A stretch of 64,000 nucleotides of DNA, taken from Chaetorhynchus papuensis (Eukaryota > Chordata > Aves > Passeriformes > Rhipiduridae). The translations under genes and the position numbers were made by a program. Below the pieces are notes generated by a model that was given only the letters and a program-made list of their open reading frames with translations, made no database searches and had not been told where the DNA came from. Below, piece after piece: positions 1 through 10,947 of this stretch (position 1 is the first letter of the stretch; each line of letters begins with the position of its first letter). Location: assembly GCA_013396525.1 (NCBI GenBank), contig VWYX01000212.1:186001-250000 (forward strand), written 5' to 3'.

Positions 1-2935
1 AAGCAATACTCCTGCCCTTCCTTATGTAAGTACTTCCCCACAGGCTTGTGAATAATCCAAGTGATTTGAGTAAATTTATTAGGCAATTTACATGTTTGAA
101 GTTGCGTGTCTGGACATATGCTTGTATTGGATTTGTTGAATTCAAACCCTTCTTTTGGAAAATGACAACTGAAAAAGCCCCTGAATATCCACAAATGTAA
201 TGAAGTACTAAAAGTAACTGAAAACGGGTGAATCTAGGTAAGTATTTAGAGAGAGAAAAAAAAGCCCAAGCATTCATATTTCTATCTGTAAAGCTGCAGG
301 TTTTGGTTTTTTTTGTTTGAAAGGACTGTTGGTGTATTATTTTGTCTGACCTTTTGTTGTTCAGGTCTTCCTTTTGGAAATAAATCAAAATAAAAAGATC
401 ACTTTGCAACACATTCTGAAGTGCTGGGGGAAAATACTGTAGAAAAAAGTATGGAAAGCTTTCTTGGATCTCAGTGAAGGAAATGCTGGTTTAACACAGT
501 TTATATCTAGCTCTTAAGTTTAATATCCATCTATGCAAGAACTAAACACGTTAGCATCTGCATCTTCTTAAACCCATTTTAAACAGTTGTAATTCTTGGT
601 GTAATTTAGTTCTTGCCAGCACTTTTTGTTATATTCTACTAAGATCAAACAGGAAATATATTTCCTTCAGTCCAAGAGTTCAGTAAGGAAGTGGGTGTCT
701 TTCTGTAGCACAGAACACAAGGACCTTCATTTCTTTATGCCATCAATTAATAGGTCAATGATAAAGTAAATGGGCAGTACTCTTAGTGTGACAAAGATGT
801 GAGGAAATTTATTGATGTTGATTCATTTTGATTTGCATATTTAGTATTTTTCTTCTCTCAGGCTTTTGGTTTGTGATCATTAAAACACTTTTTCTAGTGC
901 CCTTACAATTTTTGTTCAGTATATATTGACAGTCAGTATCTCCAACGTACATTTTGTAAGCAACTTAAGTTTGGATCAAAGATTATTTTTATCTGTTTCA
1001 AGTGTGAAAAAATGCAGAAAGACACCTAGAGGACTTTTTAAAGCACTTTGTCATTTAACGTTCAGTCAACACTCAGTGCTATGGAAAAACCCTTTACAAA
1101 TGTTACACACAGATCTTAACCACAGATCTTGTATATGGTGCATTTTATTTCAGGGACATAATAAAATTAGCACTGAAGATACAGAATGAAGGTGTACCTT
1201 CATATAAACCTGAAGCGCAACCTTTTTAATTGTTGAAAAAGTTAATTTATATTTTATTTATTTATTGTATTTAATTTTTTTTCTTATAGCTCTCCCCTTC
1301 CTGGTTTGAACAAGGTCTGGAAAGGGAAATACAAAAATATTGGCAGAAACATTATTCTTAATCTGTTTTTGGCATGGGAAAACCAAAAAGATTTTGAAAT
1401 CCTAGGAGAAAACCATTCGTCTGAAGCATTGTCAGCCATGGTTTCAGAGAAAGAAATTTAAAAAAAAAAAATCAAACTTTTATCCAGATTTATGAACCCA
1501 GTGAAGTTTAGCTGCCAGTCTTTCACTGGAAGGTTGCAGAATATTTTTTATGTTTCTTTTCACTTATACAAATCAGTAAAAATGATGTGTTACTGTGGGA
1601 AATACAGAAATAGGTAAAAGGATTTTTAATGGGTGAGAAACAAAAGCAGGTTTTAAGAATAAAGCACAAAGATTTTAGGAAATAGCTTTGGCTGCGAAAA
1701 TATTAAAGAAGATACAATTATGCAGCAGAGCAAGGACACTAGAACAAAGACTCAGGTTTCTAGGCTTAGCTGAGATGACTTCTAGAGTTGCAAAAAATAT
1801 GTTTAGCAAGAGAGATAAAGTTAAGCTTAATAATGGAATATTATGCATTGTTATATAAGGTATGAAACAAGCAAGTATTGTTTTAACAAATGTACATGCA
1901 ATATAGCAGATTGGTTGAAACAGCTGTCTGTAACGTTTAGAATATCTGCTATTGGCTGAAAAACTTTTAAGAATGCTCTGTAACCAGGAAATCTTTGGTT
2001 TTAGCGTGCAGCGCGAGTTTGTATTATCTCTGATGTCTCTTGTCAGTTTATGAGGCGAATAAAATAATATAAGCTCAAGGAGTGTCTGCCCTGGCACCCC
2101 GTCCCGTTTGATTTAGGCGGCAGTTACCATATACGTATATGGTATACCACTTGATATACAACTAAACAGCAACACTGGTGCCCAAACTAAAGTATGACAG
2201 AAGAGTAAAGTACAGTTTAAATCAAAAAGTGATCTAAAATTTAAATCTCTTTTGCAGAAATTTTCTGATCTCAAAAATTTCTCAAAATCCTGTATTAGGA
2301 ACACTGTAAACAAACTTGTGCATGTGTGCATGTGTATAACTCAAACACACTGAATACTGTTATTGCATGCAAGTCTGGGTTTGATTTTTGATTAGTAAAG
2401 CTGAACTTTCTCTCTGATTTTACTGATCAAAGTTAGAAGAAGGTCAATTTTTCCTTTAATTTAAAATCTAAGTAAATTCTTTCAGTTCCTCATTTGAGTT
2501 CTTTACTTTTTATAAAAAATGCTTGGGTACAGTTATTTTTGAGCCTTTTGAACATTGTTTTTAATTGTGTAGTAGATAAAATGAATAACTTTTTAAAAAT
2601 TTGATTAACCACATAATTTTACTTTTTAATAAGCAAGTTCCTCTGAATAGGATATTGCCTGTAAACTAATCTACTAAACAGATGTTTTGTCAGAATTTCT
2701 AGGCTTATCTGTCATAAATTCTTTTGAGCACTGAGTTACTGGAGCATTTTATTTGTAGTTATCTGCAGTAATTATTTGTTCTTGCTAGCAGAAGGCCATT
2801 TAAAAAATTTTGGCCTTTATGTTACAGGACCACAGGGCATTTTCTCTCTGATACCTGTGAAATATTTTTTAGGTATAGGTGTAGTTTTGCTCAGAATTCT
2901 ATTTTTGCTAGTGAAGTCAAATCTACATTTACTTT
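1..2935. other. AT-rich non-coding flank
   Basis: No gene is recognised here. Open frames are short (the longest is about 140 codons), low in complexity and without family motifs. The sequence has the A/T runs typical of avian intron or intergenic DNA. A perfect 20-bp palindrome lies inside it and is listed separately. Confidence 0.7.
2125..2144. repeat. perfect 20-bp palindrome
   Basis: The ten bases TACCATATAC are followed directly by their exact reverse complement, with no spacer. Symmetry stops at the next base on each side. It may be a chance product of alternating A/T sequence. Confidence 0.8.
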
Positions 2936-2944
2936 TACCATGAT

Positions 2945-3010
2945 GCTAGGTTAAAGCTAGACTTGATGATCTTGTCTTTTTAAACCACAATGATCCTATG
3001 ATTCTACGAC
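2945..3010 (+). mobile_element. CR1 LINE 3'-end remnant
   Basis: The segment reads like the terminal part of a CR1 3' UTR: ACTTGATGATCTTGTC, then an octamer-like tail GATCCTATGATTCTACGA. CR1 elements end in short ATTCTATG repeats rather than poly-A. Only the last ~65 bp remain, which is normal for a 5'-truncated copy. Confidence 0.65.
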
Positions 3011-4595
3011 TTTATTTTCATTGTGATACTGGTTTATAGCGAGTTGGTCAGCTGAAACAGTCTTTCAGCTGTCTGTAATATTGTCTATACATGCAATCAG
3101 TTATGCTAGTTGCAGCTATTATAACTGATTTATAACTTACTGCTAATGCTGCTAATGTCTGTATAACAGCATATTTAATGACCAATCTAGAGCCTAACAC
3201 TCCTCTCAATGAGAGATGTGCACTGAACTTGAAGCATAGAGCATGAGTGCACAGGTGCAGTGCTCCAGCTCCATAGCAGCAGGCATGGTGGGCTGATGCC
3301 GAATGTTCCAAGGGAGTGGTATCCAAGTGCTCCATAGGATGTACTTTTGTAGTTTGCCTCTCTGAGAATGCTACCAGTCTAGTCCAGTGCAAAAGCAAAG
3401 AGTGGGCTTAAATTACCTTTGTGATTTTTCTGTAAAAATTATCTTTAACATATGTTTGTTGTACAAGGCCAAGCAGAGTCAGTAAGCTGATGCTGCCATT
3501 TTAGGCAAGAGGGCTGATGTGGTGCAGGGCAGCTTGCTGTGTCCTAATACTAAGGATGCTTTAAACTAATGTCTGCCTTTTCATACTGGAAACATCTAGA
3601 GGTGTTCCTACATCAATTACAGGTAAAAGGCAGTTCTCCAATTTCCCCTCCATGCTTCTCAATCAATATATATAAATGTCCAGCTAACTCTGCTGTCTTT
3701 GGGCATTAGTGAGAAGGTGGTTTCCATGTTCAAATATCAGTCAAATACCAGTTCAAATATCCAGCATCAAATATCAATGTCTCTTTGGCAGGCCAAACTG
3801 AGTTTAAAAGCCTTGTTAACTAATCTGAAAGCTTGCATAATAGTCTTAAAATGCTAAGCAGGGCTGAGTGTTGACTATTTCATTTTAATATATTACAAAA
3901 GTAGCTTTTGTTTCTTCCTACTTGTTCTTACTTGGTATGGATCAAAGCTCTCAAATGCTTTGTGCCTGAAAGGACTAAAGAATTTGCCATCACCTCCTCA
4001 AAAGTATCTGTCTTTGCTGGCATAAATTTAAGACCATGTTCTAACACAGAACACAATTGATGGGATTACTTTTGAAGATTTATTTGTTTAATCCTTTTTT
4101 AATCATCTATAATAAAAATGGATCCTGCAGTGGTAAAAAGTGCATTTCAGATATCACATGTTACTGATATAGTTATTGCTGCATATATTTACATACATTT
4201 TGTGCTAGTTCATCAGTTTTGTAAAGCCACTGAAATACTGTTTGATGAAGGCTTTCTACTCTGTTGTTCTAGACTACAAAGTTGGTGGTATTTTTTGCAT
4301 TATCTTTGCTGTGTTGTGGTTTAATGAGACTTAAAAAAATCCCTTAATGAAATCAATCATAGAGTTCTCCAGTGAGTGGTATTTGTAACAGTTTCGGCTT
4401 TTGTTTTTATTAATAATGAACAAAAATAGGAGTATGCTGATGAAATGCACTTTTTTACAAAGCTGGAAGACATTTACATAAAATGTCACATATTTACCGT
4501 ATATCAGGTAAGCTGAAAATAATTGAAAATATTTAATTGAAATTAGTATCTAACATGGAAAGACTTGACTGTATGGTATGTGTCACTGTTGTTAC
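3011..4595. other. non-coding stretch
   Basis: No gene or named repeat is recognised. The part around 3180-3400 is somewhat richer in G/C than its surroundings and holds a 116-codon antisense frame, but that frame shows no domain, signal peptide or motif. Confidence 0.6.
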
Positions 4596-5239
4596 TGTGT
4601 TGGTTTTGCATGGCCTGGTTTTTGGTATTGGGGGGGGCCACAGAGGTGGGTTCTGTGGGAAGCTGCTAGAAGCTTCCACCATGTCCAGCAGAGCCAATCC
4701 ATGACAGGTCTGAAGACGGACATGCCGCTGGCTAAGGCTGGGCCAATTAGAGATGATGGTAACGCCTCTGTGATAACATATTTAAGAAGAAAATCAAAAC
4801 AAAGGTTGTGGCATGGTTTTAATTCCAGCCAGAGAAGAGGAGGAGGTGAAAGCATGTGAGGGAAACAACATGGAGACACCAAGGTCAATGAAGAAGGAGG
4901 GGGAGGAGGTGCTCCAGGCACAGGAGCTGAGGTTCCTCTGCAGGCTGTGGAGATGACCATGGTGAAGCAGGCTGTCCCCCTCTGCTTCCAAGCTGGAGCA
5001 GCCTGTCCTTGCAGGAGGACTGCACCGTGTGGAAGAATGACCCACACCACAGCAGTTTTCAGAGGACTCTTTGCCCGTGGGAGGAATTCAAGTTTCAGGA
5101 GTTTTGGGAGGACTGCTGCTCGTGAGATTGGACCCACGTCGGAGAGGTTCATGGAGAACTGTCTCCTATGGGAGGGACCCCACAGTCTCAGAGGGGATTG
5201 ACTTCTCTCCCCATGCAGTGGAAGAAAACCTCAGGTGAC
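4596..5239 (+). mobile_element. LTR fragment, 3'-truncated
   Basis: The segment starts with the retroviral TGT edge (TGTGTTGGTTTTGCATGG) and has U3 features: a G-run, a TATA-like ACATATTTAAG at about 4776-4786 after a GTGATA box, and a GC-richer body with imperfect repeats of GGAGCA/GTGGGA-type units. I see no AATAAA poly-A signal, U5 or closing CA, so the 3' part is missing. At 5240 the sequence switches abruptly to a different LTR edge. This LTR type is familiar to me from songbird genomes, but I cannot name the family from the sequence alone. Confidence 0.6.
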
Positions 5240-5493
5240 TGTCCTGGGGTGATGTTATGAAGCCGCTTTTTTCCTTAACTCTCCTCCTCCTAGAGAGGAG
5301 ACTGGTCTTGGGCGGAGGACTCCAGCTGCAGATTTTCTTTCCAAGGAGCCAGTCTATGTGGATTCACTTTGTGGGTAAGTCATATTCCTCTGGGATGGGA
5401 ATTTTGACTCCTTTAGGTCCTTGGGTGGTTTTTTTCTGTTTTTTTTTTTTTTTCCTGCTGCAGCTGGGGGTGAAGCATTGGTGCATTTTTAAA

Positions 5494-6078
5494 ATGGGAA
5501 ATAAGTTGTCTCTGCACCATCCGGAGGTTATTTTACAAGTTAAGGGATCCCTAAAGGTGGGGGGAGTGAAGTTTTCAAAGGGTTTGTTAAAAAAGTTTAT
5601 TCGATGGGTTTCTCTCTACTTTCCCCGAGTGTCCCCAGAACAGATGAAAATGCTGCCCTTCTGGGACAGCGTGGGTGATAAATTGACCTCTTTGAGGCAG
5701 AGTGGGGACACTTCTGTTGTAAAATTTTTCCCATTACTGGTTTTAACTTATGATGTTGTAAAAAACGAGGGGAAGGAGAGAGAAAAACCCCAGGATTTAA
5801 GTTCTTCCCCACTTTCTGTCAACCCTCTCTCACATCCCTCATCCCACTACCCTAACCTTTTTTCCCCATTGTTGATGAGACTGGGAGGTGCAGACTGCTC
5901 TAAAGCACAGGGTTGCCACTGTCTCCCTGGCCTTTCTCGGTCTCCTCAACTTCCCTGCCGAGATGGCTATGGCCAGGTCACCTCAGACCCTTTCCAAGTC
6001 CCATTTCCCTCACCCTCATCCCCAGTTGTATTACAAAGAATTTTACAAAATTGGTGGTTCCACGCAAGATGGTGGTGA
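5494..6078 (+). pseudogene. gag: ERV gag: matrix-like N-terminus
   Basis: The start at 5494 is chosen because the product begins MGNKLSL, a glycine-2 N-myristoylation signal typical of retroviral matrix proteins. The upstream in-frame codons (from 5257) are leader sequence. The first ~100 residues are Lys/Trp-rich and helical in character, with motifs such as KKFIRWVSLYFPRVSP and FWDSVGDKLTSLRQSGD that fit a betaretroviral matrix domain. From roughly residue 110 the product turns into Ser/Pro-rich low-complexity sequence, and the true gag reading appears to move to the next frame near 5890. The frame ends at 6078. In a live virus this part would bring Gag to the membrane; here it is a fossil. 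Confidence 0.75.
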
Positions 6079-6376
6079 GCACATGGCTCAGTCCTCCACC
6101 TTGCCTTCTTCTCCCCATAATCCTTTTTGTCCCTGTCCTTGTAACCCTTTCCTCCCATTACCAGATTTTCCTGTGTGGGGCCCCTCCCATTCATCAGGCC
6201 CCTCCCATCTGTTGGGCCACTCCCATCTGTCAGGCCCCTCCCCTTCCACATTAGGCCCTGCCCCACCTACTGCCCTGCCCACTGCTCCGCCCACTGTCCT
6301 TCCCACTTGTGGCCCCACCTACACCTCCCAAACTTCGGTTCCCACGGTACCTTATCCCGTTCCCATGGTCTCATAA
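5888..6376 (+). pseudogene. gag: ERV gag: proline-rich inter-domain segment
   Basis: This frame is shifted relative to the matrix frame and is dominated by Pro, Ser, His and Leu. It covers the region between matrix and capsid, where betaretroviruses carry a variable proline-rich domain with late-budding motifs. It holds four near-identical hexapeptides (6179-6250) and then a run of PTA/PTV units (LPTAPPTVLPTCGPTY). I see no canonical PPxY; a PTAP-like core is only approximated by LPTAPP. The frame stops at 6376, and the capsid signal resumes in another frame, so an indel lies near 6340-6380. Confidence 0.6.
6179..6250 (+). repeat. 18-bp coding minisatellite (GPSHxS x4)
   Basis: Four tandem 18-bp units encode GPSHSS, GPSHLL, GHSHLS and GPSPST inside the gag proline-rich segment. 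The units differ at a few bases, so the expansion is not recent. Further G/C-rich, less regular units follow to about 6320. Confidence 0.8.
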
Positions 6377-6763
6377 CCAGCCTATATGACATTCAAACCG
6401 GATGTAACACCTATGGGAATAGGAGCCCAGAAACAAGAGCCAACCCTTTTGCTGCATCTGTGCATTTCAGCCGGATGGGAAGGAACCCACATTGGGAATC
6501 TTTCCCTTACCAGCATTTAAAAGAATTGTGCAAAGCACAAAAGGAATTTGGGAGGGAAAGCTCCTATTTTAAAAGTTTATTGTAAGCTACTTTTTCCTAC
6601 AACATGCTGGTACCACATGACATTAAAAACATCTTCTCGTGTCTACTCCTCCCATCTGAATACATCTTGTGGGAGAGAGAATGGAAAAGGCTTTAAAGGA
6701 CCTCCTCCCAATTCTCTTACAAAACCCAGACCATGCTGAAATCACCTGTGCAGCGAGGGGAAA
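6377..6763 (+). pseudogene. gag: ERV gag: capsid N-terminal part, broken
   Basis: In the frame open to 6585 the product contains NPHWESFPYQHLKELCKA followed by FGRESSYFKSLL, which matches the start of a class II capsid N-terminal domain (a WE.FP..HLKEL helix, then a short turn and Y..SLL). A TAA stops it at 6583-6585. From 6586 to 6763 capsid-like codons are scattered over more than one frame with further stops, so no continuous protein can be read. The C-terminal capsid domain picks up in the next feature. Confidence 0.55.
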
Positions 6764-7306
6764 TTGGCCAAGCCACAGGACCAGGCCCAACAAACACCAA
6801 GGCCGGTTCTGAACAGCATTAAGGGAGCTGCAGAGGAGGCACTCTTCCGAATGCCATCTAAGTCCCCTAAAATCAGTTATGTTAATATTAAGCAGGCTCC
6901 AGCTGAACCATTTATAGAGTTTGTTGAATGCCTGCGTCAAGCTGTGGGGAAGCAAATAAACAACTGTGAAGTGCAAGAAGAGCTATTATGTGAACTTGTT
7001 AAGGCAAATGCCAATGAAATGTGCAAGCGTATCATCTTGACACCTCCCTTTGATCCGGCCCCCGTGCTAGACTTAATTGTCGAAGCTTATAAAAAGCTGG
7101 CTACTCTAGAGCTTAACCAAAAGAAAAAAGGGGGAATGATAGGAGCCATGGACACTGTCACAGCAGCAGGGATGGTGGAAGTGATATGCTATAGATGTGG
7201 AAAAAAGGGACATACTGCTAAGAACTGCAGGGCATCAGCGCCAAGTAACAGAAATCCCAAAGCTGTCTCGCCAGACAACCAGCTTAGAACACCTCAAGGA
7301 AACTAG
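6764..7306 (+). pseudogene. gag: ERV gag: capsid C-terminal domain and nucleocapsid
   Basis: This is a 180-codon open frame and the best preserved piece of the element. Residues 42-65 form the retroviral major homology region (IKQAPAEPFIEFVECLRQA), needed in Gag assembly. Residues 66-125 fit the following capsid helices. Residues 142-155 are a CCHC zinc knuckle (CYRCGKKGHTAKNC) with all four ligands, the RNA-packaging motif of nucleocapsid. Only one knuckle is present, while most betaretroviruses have two. The frame ends with TAG just before the protease region, which opens in the -1 frame. An AAAAAAG run inside the zinc knuckle could be a slippery site, but the protease frame is not shown to be open that far back. 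Confidence 0.85.
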
Positions 7307-7326
7307 GAGGTCAGCACAGATCAGCC

Positions 7327-8175
7327 TTGTGCAAGGACAAAAGTAAGGCTACCACAAACCCTCACGAAGCGTCAGAAAATAAAGACATTTGGACACCTGG
7401 AGAAAGGATTAAGGTAACCAATGCCAAAGGACACTGCTTTGAGACAGCACATTGGACTGCAGTACCTGTAAGTTTACAAAAATCTATACTGAACATATAT
7501 ATTTTTGTTACTGGGGACACTGTGCAATTGCCATCAGAATTAGAAATATCGCCTGCAGTTGTAAAAACAGAAACAGATGGAGCCTTTATTATAATGGTAA
7601 TATGTATCAGTCCTCCATACTTCCTACCACCAGGCAGTACCATCGCCCAGGCTGTCGTCCTTCCAAAAGACCTGCCTAGAGACTCTAGGATTCCATCAGT
7701 GTGCTGGACTGAGGTGGTAGGAAAGGAAAAACCAATGATGAACTGCAAGCTCCAAAAAAGTAAAACTAACATCACACTGCCTGGAATAGTGGACATGAGG
7801 GCAGATGTGATGGTCATATCTAACACCAAGTGGCCGTCACAGTGGGAGCTGCAACCAGTAAGTGACATCATCAGTGGTATAGGGGGAGCTCCAAGAGCAG
7901 AGAGGAGAAAACACGTTATTCAAATTGAGGGACCTGATGGGCAAATGGCATCCATTCACCCATTTGTAATTTACACTGGCTTTATCCTATGGGGCAGGGA
8001 TCTTATGTCCCAGTGGGGGCTTGGGTTGATATGCCCAAGAAGCCCCAGGATTTTTGATTGGGGCCACTGCAGAGCGCCCCACCCAAGCACTAAATTGGAA
8101 AATGGATACTCTGGTGTGGGTGGACTAGTGGTCAGTGTCAAAGGAAAAATTAAAGGCGCTCAACACACTCATTGA
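7327..8175 (+). pseudogene. pro: ERV pro: dUTPase-like segment and dead protease
   Basis: A 282-codon frame with no ATG near its start, as expected for a region read by frameshifting. Residues ~43-115 look like a degenerate dUTPase-type fold (SPPYFLPPGSTIAQAVVLP resembles the family's G-x-R-I-A-Q strand), which betaretroviruses carry upstream of protease. Residues ~150-235 are retropepsin: the active-site strand reads IVDMRADVMVI where the family has a DTG triad, the flap region SGIGG is present, and LWGRDLM matches the conserved C-terminal G-R-D motif. The Asp survives (codon 156), but Thr-Gly has become Met-Arg, so the enzyme should be inactive. The tail after residue 240 is not recognised. 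Confidence 0.75.
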
Positions 8176-8605
8176 GGAGCAACTTGCCAAGGGAAATATA
8201 GAACCAACTAACAGCCCTTGGAACTCCCCGGTGTTTGTCATCAAAAAAATGGGGAGAGATAAATGGAGACTCCTCCACGACCTTCAACCGATAAATGAAG
8301 TTATTGAGAACATGGGACCCCTGCAGCCAGGGATGCCATCTCCCTCGATGCTCCCACAGAATTGCAAAGTGGCAGTGGTTAATATTAAAGACTGTTTCTT
8401 TCAGATCCCTCTACACCCTGATGATGCCCCCCGGTTTGCATTCTCGGTGCCTTCCATCAACTGAGATGCTCCCATGTGGCGCTACCATTGGAAGGTCTTA
8501 CTGCAAGGTATGAAGAACAGCCCAACCATTTGACAATGGTATGTTGCCCGCATCCTGTCCCCAGTTCACAAGATGGCCTGCAGAGCAATCATCCATCATT
8601 CGAGT
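8135..8605 (+). pseudogene. pol: ERV pol: reverse transcriptase N-terminal part
   Basis: The frame 8135-8464 begins without ATG and reads as the fingers and early palm of a class II RT: SPWNSPVFVIKK, KWRLLHDLQPINEV, GPLQPGMPSPSM and IKDCFFQIPLHPDDAPRFAF. Motif A is VVNIKDCFF; the first position, which should be the metal-binding Asp, is Asn (AAT). After a stop at 8462-8464 RT similarity continues in another frame (WRYHWK, QGMKNSPT) to about 8605, then ends before the YxDD box. Thumb, connection, RNase H and integrase are missing. Confidence 0.85.
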
Positions 8606-10034
8606 TATTGAGTTATTTCAGATTAAGATTAAAGTAGTAAGTAAAAAGTAGGAGAGGGACAAATTTGGAAATATTTAAGGAGCTAGGAGCAACAATATCA
8701 AACCTGTGTCAACATGATTTGAAGAAAGGTTTTTGTGCTTGATGTCTTGCCTATCTTTTCCCCAAATCTGTTTGTTTGCTAAATAAAAAATAATTGGCCA
8801 TCCCAAGACACCTTGCAGCATGTATCTCTGTAGACCACCATTTTCTGCAACAATGCTTCTAAATCAACAGTTGAAGATTAAAAGCATTGTGACATAAGAG
8901 AAAGGAAGAAGTTTATTTCTCACGGGAATTTCAGTACATTTCCTCAGTAAGCATTCTACTCTAAGGGAATGCTCAGGATACTTGTGGAAATCAATACGAA
9001 TCTTCATACTTCACTGGCCCTTTTGAACAAATGTGGGAAAGTTAATTACTGGTTCTCTCATGCTGGCCTCTGTTACCATGAGGTAAAACCTAGCACATGC
9101 TGTCTCTTTTCTCCATACAGATAGTGAGAAAGTAGTCAAAGAAATGTTCAAAGAAGTGCTGAACAATCTGTGGAGTCCAAGTGTGTGATAATACACAAAC
9201 GGTTTAGGAAAAACCGAACAGAAGCTTTACTAACATGATTATAGTGAGAGAACATTTGGATATCTTCCCCTCTGCTCCCCTGGTACCTCCCAGGCGTTTT
9301 GAAAGACCCAGCCTATATGCTGATAATTAAGTCCATCTCTGGGAGGGATGGACTCCTTAAGTAGCTTGCTACTTCTGCAATTTAAGAAGTCAAACAGAAA
9401 TAATGATATGACAGTAGGGAGAGATGGCTCTTGATGGAGCCTATAGGAGTGACATACCAAGTGTTATCTTAGCTCAGAAGTGGACAATTGGAAAGAATCA
9501 CAGACTCAGCTTTTTGTCAGAAGGAATATTCTTCTAACAGACGCTCTTCTTAGCTAGACTGTTCAAGTCATAAATATTAATAATTTTACCATGATAGAAG
9601 AGAGATCTAGAAATAACATGGAGATGGAAAGATAGGCAGAGAAAAATAAGTAAAAACACACAAAGGAAATGTGTAAAGGAAGTAAAATACAAAACAAAAG
9701 CCAGAAAGACCTAAGAAAAGAAACACAAAACAGGACTAGGTCCTCTGGATTACATACAGTCAAGGAATTGAACTGTGTTAGGCTGAAGAAGGAGGCCAGT
9801 GCTTTCTCTTTTCAGTGTCTAAGTTGTTTGGGCTGTGCTTTGCTCAGCACTCCAGGGCTATATCATGGTGGTGAGAGCTTCCATTTTAAGTTGCAAAGCC
9901 AGAAAACAACTTCATAAAATACACCATTCTTTGCTCTTTTATAACACTTTGTACTTTATTATATTTGATTTTACTGATCTATTTAGTTACTGACAAACAA
10001 TATCCAAGTACCTTTCCTGTCTTCTAAAATAGCA
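8606..10034. other. non-coding stretch
   Basis: No gene or identifiable repeat is seen. It is AT-rich, with short antisense frames that lack motifs. It begins where the RT remnant stops and ends at the LTR-like segment, and no retroviral 3' LTR matching the upstream element was found in it. Confidence 0.6.
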
Positions 10035-10469
10035 TGGTGAAGGTAATTACCAGAGAGGACCTTTTGCTTCCCTGTTGCGGTGCTAAGTTTCCTCTGTTGG
10101 CTTAGCAAGCCACAAACCTTCCCAGAGAGCGCAGCAGGGCTGCTCTGGGGAGAGCAACTGTTCCGCTCTCCTGTAGCCCTTTTGGGCGGCCCCGCGCTCC
10201 TGCTCTGGCTAGCTGGGCTCCGCAACACGGTGACGATAAAGGAGGCAGTAGGGTCCCTGCATGGCGACCTCGGAGGAACTTTTATTTTACATGACGACAA
10301 GCCAGTTCTCAGAGGCAGAGACCATGTGGTCAGGGAGCCTGGGATTTTCTCAGGGCGCAGGGGCGGTATACGGGTAGAGTTGGGGTACTGGAACCAATAG
10401 GGAGAACCCGAGGGAGTGGCCAGGACTAAGGGCAGCAAAGGGGGGGCGACAATGTGGGAAAGGCAGACA
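10035..10469 (-). mobile_element. LTR-like segment, minus strand
   Basis: A GC-rich island in AT-rich DNA. Read on the minus strand it has a CCCTATTGGT (CCAAT-type) element near 10400, an AATAAA poly-A signal at about 10281-10286 and a GC-rich R/U5-like tract after it. The CCCTATTGGT neighbourhood resembles that in the solo LTR at 61433-61806, which suggests a related class I LTR. I could not fix the TG/CA ends or a target duplication, so the borders are approximate. Confidence 0.45.
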
Positions 10470-10947
10470 ATTTACTAAGAAAAGCAGTGGGGAAATACAA
10501 CACTCCACTTCCCTGTAGTTAATGTGTATTTGTATCAGAGCTCAAAGCCTACTATGTATCAGGCTGCTTTCCAAATGGATGCTTTTCTTTCTGTACTGCT
10601 GCTGAGGTAGGAGCAGCACAATGCCTATTTGACCAGATTCCCTCTTCTGATCTGAAAGCCAGCTTGCACCTTCTAGGAATGGGTTTGAATCCTTGGTGGC
10701 ATGCTAGTCTGACAAAAAGTTGCTGAACTAATACTGGATATGGTTAAAGAAATTGCAGGATGAGGTGTGTTAGGTATTTTTGCTTCAGTGTGCTTGATTT
10801 TGGTTCTTGCTCTGATGAATAGCAATGTAAATACCTAAATTCACTTCTACTGTCTTGCCGTCACCCAAAAGAAGAACAGATGTTTTTCACATCTCAGAGT
10901 ATTTGTTGGTTTTTTGGTTTTGTTTTTATTTTGTTTTGTTTTGTGTT
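10470..10947. other. non-coding spacer left of provirus
   Basis: No gene is recognised. The right end (about 10905-10947) is a T/G-rich run of TTTTG units. The last bases before the provirus, GTGTT, do not match the first bases after its other end. Confidence 0.6.

Larger units (their letters stand above)
5240..8605 (+). mobile_element. betaretrovirus-like (class II) ERV, 3'-truncated
   Basis: This is a degraded provirus in + orientation. The order is a 40-bp LTR-type edge (5240-5279), a leader with a consensus splice donor GTAAGT at 5375-5380, gag (matrix, proline-rich segment, capsid, nucleocapsid with one zinc knuckle), a dUTPase-like/protease segment, and the beginning of reverse transcriptase. 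Similarity stops at about 8605, just before the RT catalytic YxDD region. The rest of pol, any env and the 3' LTR are absent. Gag changes frame at least three times. From nucleocapsid to protease the frame moves by -1, which agrees with betaretroviral ribosomal frameshifting. From protease to RT it moves by +1, which does not and implies an indel. No complete LTR belonging to this copy is present. Confidence 0.85.

Noticed and set aside
3048..3398. 116-codon minus-strand frame just after a CR1 tail
   Set aside because: No family resemblance; the surrounding sequence has no gene structure.
4592..5152. 186-codon minus-strand frame and overlapping + frames over the first LTR
   Set aside because: These overlay LTR control sequence, in which GC-rich frames stay open by chance.
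4596..8605. Reading the first LTR and the + strand gag-pol as one simple provirus
   Set aside because: The first LTR lacks its 3' part, no primer binding site follows, and a different LTR edge begins at 5240, so the link is unproven.
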